Position numbers and translations under genes: made by a program | Notes under the pieces: model-generated | The model's database searches: none | Seen by the model: only the letters and a program-made list of their open reading frames with translations | Told to the model about the DNA's origin: nothing | Shown here: piece by piece, positions 51,448 through 60,462 of the stretch | Layout: the number at the start of each line of letters is the position of its first letter | Position numbering within the stretch: the first letter of the stretch is position 1 | From: Paenarthrobacter sp. AR 02 | Lineage (GTDB): Bacteria > Actinomycetota > Actinomycetes > Actinomycetales > Micrococcaceae | Assembly (NCBI RefSeq): GCF_021538675.1 | Contig: NZ_JAJUKH010000002.1 | Span: 620,001 to 684,000, forward strand | Length of the DNA: 64,000 nt | Direction of reading: 5' to 3'

Positions 51448-51484
51448 TCCGTAAACACACAAATTTCTAGACAGAGGGGTTCAC

Positions 51485-52321
51485 ATGGCGAACTACACTG
51501 CTGCTGACATCAAGGCCCTGCGCGAGCGCACCGGCGCCGGCATGATGGACGTCAAGAAGGCTCTTGACGAAGCCAACGGTGACGCCGAAAAGGCCATCGA
51601 GATCATCCGCATCAAGGGCCTCAAGGGCGCTACCAAGCGCGAAGGCCGCTCCACCGCTGAAGGCCTGGTTGCTGCCAAGGTCAACGGTGGCGTTGGCGTA
51701 ATGATCGAGGTCAACTGCGAGACCGACTTCGTTGCCAAGTCTGACAAGTTCATCCAGCTGGCCGACAAGGTCCTCAACGTTGCAGTCGAGTCCGGCGCAG
51801 CCGACCTCGAAACCCTGCTGGCCACCGAGGTCGACGGCAAGCCGTTGTCCGAGGTTGTCGTCGAAGAGGGCGCTGTCCTCGGCGAAAAGGTTGTTGTCCG
51901 CCGCATCTCCCGCGTTGAGGGAACCACGGTTGACGCCTACCTGCACAAGACCTCCAAGGACCTCCCGGCCCAGGTCGGCGTCCTGTTCGCTGTTGACGGT
52001 GAAGGCGAAGCCGCTGCAACCGCAGCACACGACATCGCTGTCCACGTTGCAGCCATGGCTCCGAACTACCTGACCCGCGAAGACGTCCCGGCCGAACTGG
52101 TCGAGTCCGAGCGTCGTATCGCCGAAGAGACCGCAAAGGCTGAAGGCAAGCCCGAAGCTGCTCTTTCGAAGATCGTGGAAGGCCGCGTGACGGGCTTCTA
52201 CAAGGGTGAAGTTCTGGTTGACCAGGCATTCGCCAAGGATTCCAAGAAGACTGTTGCACAGGTCCTCGAAGAAGCCGGCGTCAAGGCAACCGCAGTAACC
52301 CGTTTCCGCGTAGGAAACTAG
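51485..52321 (+). CDS. tsf: Translation elongation factor Ts
   Basis: A 278-aa GDP/GTP exchange factor for EF-Tu. The UBA-like start is ADIKALRERTGAGMMDVKKALDEANGD; the exchange core has EVNCETDFVAKSD and HVAAMAPNYLTREDVP. Length and order match actinobacterial Ts. AGAGGGGTTCAC precedes the ATG. A rho-independent terminator follows, so pyrH must have its own promoter. Confidence 0.98.
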   Translation: MANYTAADIKALRERTGAGMMDVKKALDEANGDAEKAIEIIRIKGLKGATKREGRSTAEGLVAAKVNGGVGVMIEVNCETDFVAKSDKFIQLADKVLNVAVESGAADLETLLATEVDGKPLSEVVVEEGAVLGEKVVVRRISRVEGTTVDAYLHKTSKDLPAQVGVLFAVDGEGEAAATAAHDIAVHVAAMAPNYLTREDVPAELVESERRIAEETAKAEGKPEAALSKIVEGRVTGFYKGEVLVDQAFAKDSKKTVAQVLEEAGVKATAVTRFRVGN

Positions 52322-52326
52322 TAATT

Positions 52327-52369
52327 CATGAAAAGGGGTGGTCACTTCGGTGGCCGCCCCTTTTTCATG
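52327..52369 (+). terminator. Rho-independent terminator after tsf
   Basis: A long stem (52327-52345 with 52350-52369, one bulge) with a TTCG tetraloop and five T in the 3' arm. Confidence 0.88.
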
Positions 52370-52442
52370 CACCCGTCCGGGTAGTACCTGCGCGGACCCA
52401 CAGCACGATAATCTAGCCAGAGTCCACCAACGGGAAGGCACC

Positions 52443-53180
52443 ATGGAAACCGTCAACACTGCAATCCAGCCCGAGAAGACCCGCCGACGTGTACTTCTGA
52501 AGCTTTCCGGCGAGGTCATCGGCGGAGGCAAGCTCGGCGTCGATCCTGAAACCGTCCGGGCTATCGCCAAGCAGATCGCGGCAGCCGTATCCGACGTCGA
52601 AGTTGCGATCGTCGTGGGCGGTGGCAACTTCTTCCGGGGCGCCGAACTGTCACAGAGCGGCATGGACCGTTCCCGCGCCGACTACATGGGCATGCTGGGC
52701 ACGGTCATGAACTGCCTCGCCCTCCAGGACTTCCTGGAACAGGCCGGCGTGGAGACCCGCGTCCAGAGCGCCATAACCATGGGCCAGGTAGCGGAGGCCT
52801 ACATCCCGCGCCGGGCCATCCGACACATGGAAAAGGGCCGTGTGGTCATCTTCGGTGCCGGAGCAGGCCTGCCGTATTTCTCCACCGACACTGTCGCTGC
52901 CCAGCGTGCCCTCGAGGTTCACGCTGATGTGGTCCTCATGGCCAAGAGCGGCGTGGACGGCGTCTACACCGCAGATCCCAAGAAGGACCCCTCAGCAGAG
53001 AAGCTCGACGTGCTCAGCTATGACGATGCCCTGCGCCGCGACATCCGGGTCATGGACCAGACGGCCATGACCATGTGCAAGGACAACCAGCTCTCCATGG
53101 TGGTCTTCGGCATGGAAGGCGAAGGCAACGTTACCCGGGCCATCCTCGGCGAAACGCTGGGAACCCTGGTTACTCCGTAG
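52443..53180 (+). CDS. pyrH: UMP kinase
   Basis: A 245-aa amino-acid-kinase-fold enzyme that phosphorylates UMP to UDP. Motifs are [42 protein letters not shown] and [13 protein letters not shown]. The ATG at 52443 follows GGGAAGGCACC; an upstream in-frame ATG at 52338 lies in the tsf terminator and is not used. frr follows. Confidence 0.97.
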   Translation: METVNTAIQPEKTRRRVLLKLSGEVIGGGKLGVDPETVRAIAKQIAAAVSDVEVAIVVGGGNFFRGAELSQSGMDRSRADYMGMLGTVMNCLALQDFLEQAGVETRVQSAITMGQVAEAYIPRRAIRHMEKGRVVIFGAGAGLPYFSTDTVAAQRALEVHADVVLMAKSGVDGVYTADPKKDPSAEKLDVLSYDDALRRDIRVMDQTAMTMCKDNQLSMVVFGMEGEGNVTRAILGETLGTLVTP

Positions 53181-53206
53181 CAAGGGCTAGGATATTTCTA
53201 GGACCG

Positions 53207-53230
53207 TCCGCCCCACGTGGCGGATCTTTA
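53207..53230 (+). terminator. Weak hairpin between pyrH and frr
   Basis: TCCGCC-ccacgt-GGCGGA at 53207-53224, followed by TCTTTA. The stem is only 6 bp, so it is probably an attenuator or read-through site. Confidence 0.35.
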
Positions 53231-53297
53231 CTATGCATTTCTTTACCGTGCATTGCCGCCTGACGTTGGGCAGCAACTACTTTCTGAGGAGAAACCC

Positions 53298-53855
53298 GTG
53301 ATCGAAGAGACCTTGCTCGAAGCCGGCGAGAAGATGGACAAGGCGGTTGAGGTAGCCAAGGACGATTTCGCCACGATCCGCACCGGCCGGGCCAACCCCG
53401 GTCTGTACAACAAGGTGATCGTCGAGTACTACGGCACACCCACTCCGCTCCAGCAGTTGGCTTCCTTCGGTGTACCCGACGCCCGCACCATCCTCATCAC
53501 GCCCTACGACAAGACCGCACTGCGTGACATCGAAAAGGCACTGAGCGACTCCGAGGTGGGCGCCAACCCCTCCAACGACGGCAATGTCATCCGTGTGACC
53601 ATCCCGGAGCTCACCAAGGAGCGCCGCAAGGAGTACGTGAAGATCGTCAAGGGCAAGGGTGAGGACGCCAAGGTCTCCATCCGCAGCATCCGCCGCAAGG
53701 CGAAGGACAGCCTGGACAAGCTCGTCAAGGATGGCGAAGCCGGTGAAGACGAGGGTGCCCGCGCTGAGAAGGAGCTCGACGCCCTGACCAAGCAGCACGT
53801 CGACAGCATTGACGAACTGCTCAAGCGCAAGGAAGCCGAGCTGCTCGAGGTCTGA
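53298..53855 (+). CDS. frr: Ribosome recycling factor
   Basis: A 185-aa factor that splits post-termination ribosomes with EF-G. It has the three-helix-bundle signature [23 protein letters not shown], then [18 protein letters not shown] and [13 protein letters not shown]. The GTG at 53298 follows TGAGGAGAAACCC and gives the standard length. A longer in-frame ATG opening at 53217 covers the pyrH-frr hairpin and is rejected. It overlaps cdsA by one base (TGATG). Confidence 0.97.
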   Translation: MIEETLLEAGEKMDKAVEVAKDDFATIRTGRANPGLYNKVIVEYYGTPTPLQQLASFGVPDARTILITPYDKTALRDIEKALSDSEVGANPSNDGNVIRVTIPELTKERRKEYVKIVKGKGEDAKVSIRSIRRKAKDSLDKLVKDGEAGEDEGARAEKELDALTKQHVDSIDELLKRKEAELLEV

Positions 53856-54790
53856 TGAACCAGGCAGAGCCGGCGCCCGCTGAGCGGGTCCCGACACGCG
53901 ACACTCCCAAACGCGCCAGGCGTGTGCGGGCGAACCCCACTCCGAAGGCAGGGCGAAACCTTCCGGCGGCCATCGGCGTCGGGCTTGCCATGCTGTTGGC
54001 CGTTCTGGGCGGCCTGCTGTTCCTTCCGCTCGGATTCGTCCTCCTGACCACGGCGTTTGCGGTCCTGGGTGTCTGGGAAGTTTTCCGGGCACTCGAAGCA
54101 CAGGGCACCCGGATGCCGATCATCCCAGTGATGGTCGGCAGCCTGGTGATGCCGGTCTCTGCTTATTTCGGTGGCCTTGAAGGGCTGCTGTTCACCATGA
54201 CGGCGAGCTCCGTGGCCGTCCTGCTGTGGCGTTCCATCGAAAGCGCAGCGGGGGCACCGCGCAGCGTGTTCGCTGGAGTTTTCACCCTCGCCTGGATTCC
54301 GTTTCTGATCAGCTTTGCTGCGCTGCCGTTGCACGCAACAGGCGGGGCAACTCCGGTGGGTTTCTGGCCCAACGGCATCCCGGACGGCGCGTGGCAGATC
54401 GCCTCGATGTTGTTGTTGGTCGTTTCCAACGACACGTTCGGTTACATCGTCGGGGCGTCCTTCGGGAAGCACCCCATGGCGCCGAAAATCAGCCCCAAGA
54501 AGTCCTGGGAGGGTTTTGCCGGATCGGTTGGCGGGGCCATGGTGATCGGTGTCCTGGCCTGCATCTTCATCCTTGACAGGCCGTGGTGGGTGGGGCTCAT
54601 CCTTGCTCTTGGCATGGTGGCCGCAGCCACTGCCGGAGACCTCGCCGAGTCCATGGTCAAGCGCGAGCTTGGCGTCAAGGATATGAGCAGCATCCTGCCC
54701 GGCCACGGCGGCGTCATGGACCGTTTGGACTCCATCGTGTTCGCGGCCCCTGTAGCCTATGTTTTGTTCGCGCTGCTGAGCGGCGTCTGA
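53855..54790 (+). CDS. cdsA: Phosphatidate cytidylyltransferase (CDP-diglyceride synthase)
   Basis: A 311-aa integral membrane enzyme that makes CDP-diacylglycerol from phosphatidate and CTP. About eight helices follow a basic, Pro-rich N-terminus (residues 1-40). The family signature SMVKRELGVKDMSSILPGHGG-MDRLDS is complete near the C-terminus. It starts inside the frr stop codon. Its product feeds CDP-alcohol phosphatidyltransferases such as the one at 45116. Confidence 0.95.
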   Translation: MNQAEPAPAERVPTRDTPKRARRVRANPTPKAGRNLPAAIGVGLAMLLAVLGGLLFLPLGFVLLTTAFAVLGVWEVFRALEAQGTRMPIIPVMVGSLVMPVSAYFGGLEGLLFTMTASSVAVLLWRSIESAAGAPRSVFAGVFTLAWIPFLISFAALPLHATGGATPVGFWPNGIPDGAWQIASMLLLVVSNDTFGYIVGASFGKHPMAPKISPKKSWEGFAGSVGGAMVIGVLACIFILDRPWWVGLILALGMVAAATAGDLAESMVKRELGVKDMSSILPGHGGVMDRLDSIVFAAPVAYVLFALLSGV

Positions 54791-54811
54791 AAAACCAATG
54801 AAGGAAAAGTA

Positions 54812-55396
54812 GTGTCAGTGGATATTCGACGCCAGATTCCCGCAACGTTCGAACGTGTTGAGCGCAGCAAGTTCGGCTACAACGCCAAGCAGGTGGATGA
54901 GTTCCTCCAACGGGCCAGGAAGTCGTTCGAGAGTCCCGTAGGCGCCGCGGACCAGATAGCCAGTGGTGACGTCCGTAATGTGGCGTTCGATCCCGTCAAG
55001 GGTGGGTACGACGCACACAGCGTCGACGCTGCCCTGGATCGCCTGGAGGACGCTTTCGCCCGCCGCGAGCGTGACGACCTCATTAACCAGCAGGGTGAGG
55101 AGGCCTGGCTCCGCCAGATCGGCAAGCTCTCCGGCATCCTCCGGGGCAGACTGCACCGGCCCGACGGCGAAAGGTTCCGTCGCCCGTCCAAGAAGCGTGC
55201 CCGCAGCTACAACGTCCAGGACGTCGACGCCCTGTGCGCTGAACTCATTGGTTACCTGGAGCACGACCAGACGCTCAGCGTGGACACTGTCCGCCGGGCT
55301 GTCTTCCGTGCAGCCAAGGGCGACGAAGGTTATGAAGAAGCGCAGGTGGACGCGTTCCTGGCGCGTGTCGTGGAACTCATGGCTGCGATCGACTAG
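54812..55396 (+). CDS. DivIVA-domain repeat protein
   Basis: A 194-aa soluble protein with four copies of the short DivIVA N-terminal motif (aromatic/Gly-Tyr, then VD, then a hydrophobic helix): SKFGYNAKQVDEFL near 18-32, KGGYDAHSVDAALDRL near 62-77, RSYNVQDVDALCAEL near 129-143 and EGYEEAQVDAFLARV near 171-185. Classical DivIVA has one such motif and a long coiled coil; this protein has little coiled coil. It resembles the DivIVA-repeat family of actinobacteria. A role in membrane-curvature or cell-pole binding is inferred. The GTG at 54812 follows GAAGGAAAAGTA. It lies 21 bp after cdsA. Confidence 0.83.
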   Translation: MSVDIRRQIPATFERVERSKFGYNAKQVDEFLQRARKSFESPVGAADQIASGDVRNVAFDPVKGGYDAHSVDAALDRLEDAFARRERDDLINQQGEEAWLRQIGKLSGILRGRLHRPDGERFRRPSKKRARSYNVQDVDALCAELIGYLEHDQTLSVDTVRRAVFRAAKGDEGYEEAQVDAFLARVVELMAAID

Positions 55397-56109
55397 GCCC
55401 TTTTTTCGGGAGATCGCGAGACCGGCGGGTTGTTTTTCCAGACCTCAAGGTACCTGCGATGTCCCCTGGCCAGTGAGGTCACGAAGAAGGCCAGGGCGGC
55501 TAGTACTGCAATGCCAACGGACAGGGCCACCGGTAATCCGCCGACCAGCATCGCGGACCCCAGCAGCAGTGCGATGAGGGCGGAGTTGACCGTCCCCATG
55601 AACACCATGCTGCTCCCGGCCACTTGGCTGAAGTCGCGGCGGCCACCGAAGAAGTAGTAGGTCCGCTTGGCCCCTTCTTCGTCGTCGTGAAAGCTGGCCA
55701 TGAGGTAGGGCGCCACCCCTGGGTCGAGGTCCACGTACGCGGCGCGGAGCCTGTTCATGGCGATGACGTACATCAGGTCTTCCATGCCCACGCTCATCAC
55801 GCGCACGTGTGTGAGCAGTCCAACCACTACGTCGATGCTGAGTATGGTCAGCGCAAAGGCCCTGAACGCATCCGAAAACTGGGTGGCGTTACCCACCAGC
55901 GCCACGCTGAGCAGGCTGGCTGAGGTAAAGGTGAGGAACATACTGATGCGGGTGAGGACCTCGCCTTGGGTGGTGCTCCTGGAAGCGAGCAGGCTCCAAT
56001 GCTCGGTGGCCAACAACTGCGCCCGGACAGCGGGCGGAAACTCGGTCGCTGTAGCCGGCGGATCGTAGCTGACCGGCCGTGGTTCCTCGGACATGGCGTC
56101 ATTGTCCAC
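55393..56109 (-). CDS. Integral membrane protein, DUF2975-unlike, function unknown
   Basis: A 238-aa protein with four predicted helices in two pairs (about 55-75, 82-102, 168-188 and 192-212) and a soluble loop with YYFFGGRRDFSQ between them. I do not recognise the family; the layout resembles two-pair membrane proteins of unknown function found in actinobacteria. Its TAG overlaps the stop of the convergent DivIVA-repeat gene by two bases. The start may be the GTG at 56109 or the ATG at 56094. Confidence 0.7.
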   Translation of the reverse strand: MDNDAMSEEPRPVSYDPPATATEFPPAVRAQLLATEHWSLLASRSTTQGEVLTRISMFLTFTSASLLSVALVGNATQFSDAFRAFALTILSIDVVVGLLTHVRVMSVGMEDLMYVIAMNRLRAAYVDLDPGVAPYLMASFHDDEEGAKRTYYFFGGRRDFSQVAGSSMVFMGTVNSALIALLLGSAMLVGGLPVALSVGIAVLAALAFFVTSLARGHRRYLEVWKNNPPVSRSPEKRA

Positions 56110-56144
56110 CTTGAACGATCCTCGAACAACAGGGTGGTGCTGCC

Positions 56145-57611
56145 TTACCGCTCAGTCACGACAGGGCGTTCGGGCACGTGCAGCCGTGACATGATGCGGT
56201 CCACCGAGGACGGAACACGGCCCTTGGTCATGACGGACACAGCCACTGTCACGGCGAAGGCCGCCGGGACGGTCCATGCCGCCGGCTGGGCCAGCCAGGC
56301 CGGAGCGCTTCCACCGCCCATCACCGTGCCGGCCACCATGGCGCCCCCGCAGAGCAACGCGCCTGTCAGCATGCCCGCGATAGCCCCCGCATCGGTCAAG
56401 CCACGCCACCAGATTCCCAACAACAGCACCGGACAAATGGTGGAGGCCGTGAAGGCAAACACCAGGCCAACGCTTCCGGCCAGGGCAAGGCTGTCGGTCA
56501 TGAAGGCAAAACCCAAAGGCACGACGGCGGCCAGTACTGCCGCGAGCCGGAACCCTTTGACGCTTCCACCGAAGAGGTCCTGGCTGATGACGCCGGACAA
56601 GGAAACCACCAGGCCCGACGTCGTGGACAGGAAGGCGGCGAAGGCTCCTGCGACGACCAGGGCCGAGAGGACATCACCAGCCGTTCCACCGATCAGCCTG
56701 CCTGGGAGCAGCAGGACCAGGGCGTCAGCTTGGCCGGACTGTGCGAGCTCGGGCGCGTACATTCGCCCGAGTGCGCCGGAAAGCGTAGGGAACAGGTAGA
56801 AAACGGAGAGTAGTCCCAGCACGATCAACGTGGTCCGCCGCGCTGACTGGCCGTCCGGGTTGGTATAGAACCTGACCAGCACGTGCGGCAACCCGAGGGT
56901 CCCGAAGAGCAGGGCTACCAGCAGGGAGATGTGTTGGTAGGCGCCTGCGGCAGCCTGGCTGGTCGGGTTGACTGTGAGGGGTGCTTGTGGAGCCGACCCA
57001 TTACCGGCCAGCACCAAGAGGACGAACACGACCGGCACGGCCAGGGCCGTCAGCTTCAGCCAATACTGGAACGCCTGGACAAAGGTGATGGAGCGCATCC
57101 CGCCTGCCACCACCGTCAGGCACACCACCACAACCACCGCCGTCGAACCAACCCACGACGGCAGGCCCGTGGTGATCCTGATGGTGAGGGCGGCCCCGTG
57201 AAGTTGCGGGACGATGTACAACCACCCGACGGCTACCACCACCAGGCTCGTCACGCGTCGGACCAGCGCCGAGTCCAGCCGGGCTTGGGTGAAGTCCGGG
57301 ATGGTGTAAGCGCCGGAGCGCCGTAGGGGAGCGGCCACGAAGAGCAAAAGCATCAGATAGCCGGCCGTGTACCCCACAGGGAACCAGAGTGCGTCGGTGC
57401 CTGAGAGCAGGATCAGTCCGGCAACTCCCAAAAAGCTTGCCGCGGAGAGATACTCGCCCCCGATCGCCGACGCGTTCCACCATGGTGGGACGGTGCGCGA
57501 GGCGACGTAGAAGTCGCCTGTCGTCCGGGAGATGCGTAAACCGTAGAAGCCGATGACCGCCGTCGTGATGGAAACGGCGAGGAACGCGACGAGGCTGACA
57601 ACAGGGTTCAC
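56145..57611 (-). CDS. Sodium:solute symporter (SSS family)
   Basis: A 488-aa transporter with about 13 helices. DFYVASRTVPPWWNASAIGGEYLSAASFLG is the SSS helix-2 signature shared with ActP-type acetate permeases. ARLDSALVRRVTS, VAGGMRSITFVQAFQYWLK and LPHVLVRFYTNPDGQSARRT follow, as in cation/acetate symporters. It is paired with a DUF485 gene (GTGA overlap) and lies in a four-gene operon with a LytTR regulator and its kinase. A paralogous pair lies at 60082-62078. The likely substrate is a small carboxylate such as acetate or pyruvate. Confidence 0.9.
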   Translation of the reverse strand: MNPVVSLVAFLAVSITTAVIGFYGLRISRTTGDFYVASRTVPPWWNASAIGGEYLSAASFLGVAGLILLSGTDALWFPVGYTAGYLMLLLFVAAPLRRSGAYTIPDFTQARLDSALVRRVTSLVVVAVGWLYIVPQLHGAALTIRITTGLPSWVGSTAVVVVVCLTVVAGGMRSITFVQAFQYWLKLTALAVPVVFVLLVLAGNGSAPQAPLTVNPTSQAAAGAYQHISLLVALLFGTLGLPHVLVRFYTNPDGQSARRTTLIVLGLLSVFYLFPTLSGALGRMYAPELAQSGQADALVLLLPGRLIGGTAGDVLSALVVAGAFAAFLSTTSGLVVSLSGVISQDLFGGSVKGFRLAAVLAAVVPLGFAFMTDSLALAGSVGLVFAFTASTICPVLLLGIWWRGLTDAGAIAGMLTGALLCGGAMVAGTVMGGGSAPAWLAQPAAWTVPAAFAVTVAVSVMTKGRVPSSVDRIMSRLHVPERPVVTER

Positions 57612-57970
57612 TTGTCCTCCACAAGGTCCCGGTAGCGGGCCTCGTTCCGGGCCGCGGCGCGGTTATAGAGCCAGGCGCTGAGCCCAATCACCGGGTAGAC
57701 GCCCACTCCGAGGGCCAGCCAATCCAGGGGAACTCCCGCAATCCGGGTTTCAGCCACGCCCGGACCGTACACGAGGATCAATGCGAACACGGCCAGGATG
57801 ACCAGGAACCCACAGGCCACCACCAACGCGAGGCGCAGCTGCGAGCGGATCAGCGAGCGGACAAACAGGCGGCCGGAGTCGGAGTCCTCCGCTATTTCAC
57901 GGGGACTCGTCACCCGGCCCGGGGCCAGGGGAGCGGACTGCCGCGGCGCCGTGACGCGGACCCTGGTCAT
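57608..57970 (-). CDS. DUF485-like small membrane protein
   Basis: A 120-aa protein with two helices (about 45-68 and 82-102), the companion of SSS acetate-type permeases. It starts in the stop of the LytTR regulator (ATGA) and its own stop overlaps the symporter GTG. ActP operons commonly carry such a gene; its exact role is unknown. The paralogue at 60082 has the same position before a symporter gene. Confidence 0.75.
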   Translation of the reverse strand: MTRVRVTAPRQSAPLAPGRVTSPREIAEDSDSGRLFVRSLIRSQLRLALVVACGFLVILAVFALILVYGPGVAETRIAGVPLDWLALGVGVYPVIGLSAWLYNRAAARNEARYRDLVEDK

Positions 57971-58686
57971 CCTTGCGGCCGGATACGCGTGGAGTGCAGT
58001 TTGTCCCTGACAGCGGGAAGGTGGCGCCGGCTGATGGGCAGCTCCGCGCCGGACACAGCCACACTGGGGCCGGTGGCCGAAAGCCTCAAGTGCTGTACGT
58101 GGCTGAGGGCGATGAGGTACGAACGATGGATGCGGATGAAGCCGGCTTCCGCCCATTTCTGCTCCAGGTCGCTCAAGGGCACCCGGATGAGGTAGCTTGC
58201 CTCGCTGGTGTGCAGCCGGGCGTAGTCGCCTTGGGCCTGGACGTAGGTCACGTCGTCACGCCGGATCATGCGTGTGGTGCTGCCAAGATCAACCGTGATC
58301 ATTTCCGGCGCCGGTGTGCCGTCCTTGATCAGCTCGCTGATCCGGTCCACGGATCGGGTCAGCCTCTCGGCCCGCAGCGGCTTCAGCAGGTAGTCGACCG
58401 CGGCCAAGTCGAAAGCCTCAAGGGCACAATCCTCGTCCGCGGTGACGAACACGACGGCGGGCGGGTTGCTGGTGCGCGAAATGGCCCGCGCGATGTCCAG
58501 GCCCGACAAGGCCGGCATATGGATGTCGAGGAAAACTGCGTCTACAAGTTCCGTTTCAAGAGTCCTCAGGGCCTCGGCCCCCGATGATGCCCGGTGGATG
58601 GCCCCAATCCGCTCATCCCGTCCCAGGAGGAAGGCGAGTTCTTCGACGGCGGGCAGTTCGTCGTCGGCGACGAGCACGTTGATCAT
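57967..58686 (-). CDS. LytTR-family response regulator
   Basis: A 239-aa regulator. The receiver domain has acidic DDE at 8-10, phospho-acceptor Asp54 in FLDIHMPALSG and Lys in YLLKPLRAERL. The LytTR DNA-binding domain begins near residue 130 with ITVDLGSTTRMIRRDDVTYVQAQGDYARLH and continues with FIRIHRSYLIALSHV. It follows the kinase gene by 21 bp. The 9-bp repeats at 59937-59966 match the consensus this domain binds. Likely targets are its own operon and the divergent DUF485-symporter pair. Confidence 0.93.
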   Translation of the reverse strand: MINVLVADDELPAVEELAFLLGRDERIGAIHRASSGAEALRTLETELVDAVFLDIHMPALSGLDIARAISRTSNPPAVVFVTADEDCALEAFDLAAVDYLLKPLRAERLTRSVDRISELIKDGTPAPEMITVDLGSTTRMIRRDDVTYVQAQGDYARLHTSEASYLIRVPLSDLEQKWAEAGFIRIHRSYLIALSHVQHLRLSATGPSVAVSGAELPISRRHLPAVRDKLHSTRIRPQG

Positions 58687-58707
58687 CCTTATAGATTAGT
58701 CCGCGGT

Positions 58708-59901
58708 TCAGGCGTCGTGGCCCGGTTGCGACTTGGGTACACGCAGGGTGATCAGCGTCCCTTCGCCGGGTGCCGTCTCGATAACCAAACCGTGTTCGTC
58801 CCCGTAAACCTGCCGAAGCCGGGCATCCACATTCCGCAAACCCACGTGATCGCCATCCGTGTGCCCGGCCAGTACCGACCTGAGATGTTCGGGGTCCATG
58901 CCAACGCCGTCGTCCTCGATGGTGACTTCGGCGAACGCTCCGGAGTCATTGGCGCAGATAGTGATGTGGCCTGGGCCCTCCTTTGCTTCAAGGCCATGCC
59001 GCACTGCATTTTCCACCAGGGGCTGCAGGCTGAGGAACGGGATGACCGTGCTCAGTACCTCCGGCGCAATCCGCAGGCTGACCTGGACCCGCTCGCCGAA
59101 CCGGGCCCTTTCCAGGAGCAAGTAGCGGTCGATGCAGCGCAGTTCCTCCGCTACCGTGGTGAAATCACCGTGCCGCCGGAATGAATACCGGGTGAAGTCG
59201 GCGAACTCCACCACGAGTTCCCTGGCCCTGGCGGGATCGGTGTTGATGAACGAGGCAATGGCGTTCAGTGAGTTGTAGATGAAATGTGGGCTGATTTGTG
59301 CCCTCAACGCCCTGACCTCTGCTTCCATCAGGAGGGTCCGGGACGCTTCGAGTTCCGCGAGTTCCAGTTGGGCGGCAATCCAATCAGCCACTTCGCTCGT
59401 GGCGCGGACCAACCCTGCCCCTGCGGCGGGTGCCAGGGCGGCCACCGCTCCGACCACCCTGGACCCGGCCCGGATAGGCGCAATGACAGCGCTGAAGTCC
59501 TGCCCCGGTTTTTCGATGCCGGCATCGCGTGCGTGGGGGACCACCACCGTCCTGCCCGTGCTCAGCACGTCAGCCGCGAGGCGCATCAGCGACGGCCGGA
59601 GCTCTTCCCCGGCACCGTCCCATGCAAGGACGGCGTCAGTATCCGTGATGGCCAGGGCATCGCAACCCAGCAGCACCCGCAGTTGTTTACTGGCCTTGGC
59701 TGCTCCCGCGGGTTGGAGGCCGCCCCGAAGGTGCTGCCCGGCCCTCGATGCGGCGTGCAGCGTGTTGTACGTGGCACGCTCGGCGTCGGTGCCAAGGTCG
59801 CGGAACGATCGGATCACCTTCAAGCCAACACCCACGACGACGGCGACGGCCAGCACGATCACAGCGATGGCGGCGAGGCTGAAAAGCGGAGAGTCGGGCA
59901 T
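58708..59901 (-). CDS. LytS-type sensor histidine kinase
   Basis: A 397-aa kinase of the PF06580 type. One N-terminal helix (residues 8-30) is followed by a GAF-like sensor (about 70-175), then ALRAQISPHFIYNSLNAIASFI with His206 and a PLVENAVRHGLEAKEG N-box. There is no multi-spanning 5TM-LYT domain, so the signal is probably cytosolic or detected through a partner such as the neighbouring permeases. Its promoter lies in the 180-bp gap to the divergent transporter operon. It is the first gene of a kinase-regulator-DUF485-symporter operon. Confidence 0.9.
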   Translation of the reverse strand: MPDSPLFSLAAIAVIVLAVAVVVGVGLKVIRSFRDLGTDAERATYNTLHAASRAGQHLRGGLQPAGAAKASKQLRVLLGCDALAITDTDAVLAWDGAGEELRPSLMRLAADVLSTGRTVVVPHARDAGIEKPGQDFSAVIAPIRAGSRVVGAVAALAPAAGAGLVRATSEVADWIAAQLELAELEASRTLLMEAEVRALRAQISPHFIYNSLNAIASFINTDPARARELVVEFADFTRYSFRRHGDFTTVAEELRCIDRYLLLERARFGERVQVSLRIAPEVLSTVIPFLSLQPLVENAVRHGLEAKEGPGHITICANDSGAFAEVTIEDDGVGMDPEHLRSVLAGHTDGDHVGLRNVDARLRQVYGDEHGLVIETAPGEGTLITLRVPKSQPGHDA

Positions 59902-59936
59902 ACAGCCAGCGTAGTCAATGAATTTGCCAGCATCCT

Positions 59937-59966
59937 GCCGTTCGGCGCAGCGGTGCGACCGTTGAG
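59937..59966. promoter_or_regulatory. Predicted LytTR binding site (two 9-bp direct repeats)
   Basis: GCCGTTCGG at 59937-59945 and ACCGTTGAG at 59958-59966 start 21 bp apart, i.e. 9-bp repeats separated by 12 bp. The LytTR consensus is [TA][AC][CA]GTTN[AG][TG]; the second copy fits fully and the first differs only at position 1. The site lies between the divergent kinase and DUF485 genes. Confidence 0.7.
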
Positions 59967-60081
59967 CGACGCCGCACGGCTCACTACTGGAAGAGACCGC
60001 GTGCCGCGTTCGATAGTGATTGCAGTCACATCAGCGCCGAGGGTGGAGCTGATGTGGGCACATCACAACCAGGAGGAACCA

Positions 60082-60462
60082 ATGGGTAATGAGGCCCACC
60101 CCCACGACGCTGCGGCGTCCGTGGACTTCCAGGAAGTCCAACAAACGGAACAGTTCAGGACACTGCGCAAGCGGCATCGCAGCTTTGTCTTCCCCATGGC
60201 CGTCATATTCCTGCTGTGGTACTTCGCGTACGTCCTGCTGGCCGCCTACGCCGTCGAGTTCATGTCCACAAAGGTCTGGGGCAACATCAACGTCGGCCTG
60301 ATCCTGGGGCTGCTCCAGTTCGTCACCACGTTTGGCATCACGGCCTGGTACGTGAGCTACTCCAACAGGAAGCTCGACCCGATCGCTGCGGAGATCCGCA
60401 TTGGGATCGAAGGCCACCAGTTCGATAAGGATGGAAACATGATCCAAGGGGAGGCCAAGTGA
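60082..60462 (+). CDS. DUF485 membrane protein
   Basis: A 126-aa protein with two helices (about 40-62 and 74-96) and the family pattern FRTLRKRHRSFVFPMAVIFLLWYFAYVLLAAYA. The ATG at 60082 follows AGGAGGAACCA. Its TGA overlaps the GTG of the symporter gene (GTGA). DUF485 genes accompany ActP-type permeases. It is a paralogue of the gene at 57608 and opens the operon on the other side of the LytTR-controlled promoter region. Confidence 0.88.
   Translation: MGNEAHPHDAAASVDFQEVQQTEQFRTLRKRHRSFVFPMAVIFLLWYFAYVLLAAYAVEFMSTKVWGNINVGLILGLLQFVTTFGITAWYVSYSNRKLDPIAAEIRIGIEGHQFDKDGNMIQGEAK

Noticed and set aside
53217-53297. frr start at the upstream ATG (212-aa form)
   Set aside because: The 27 extra residues lie over the pyrH-frr hairpin; the GTG at 53298 has a strong AGGAG and gives the family length of 185 aa.
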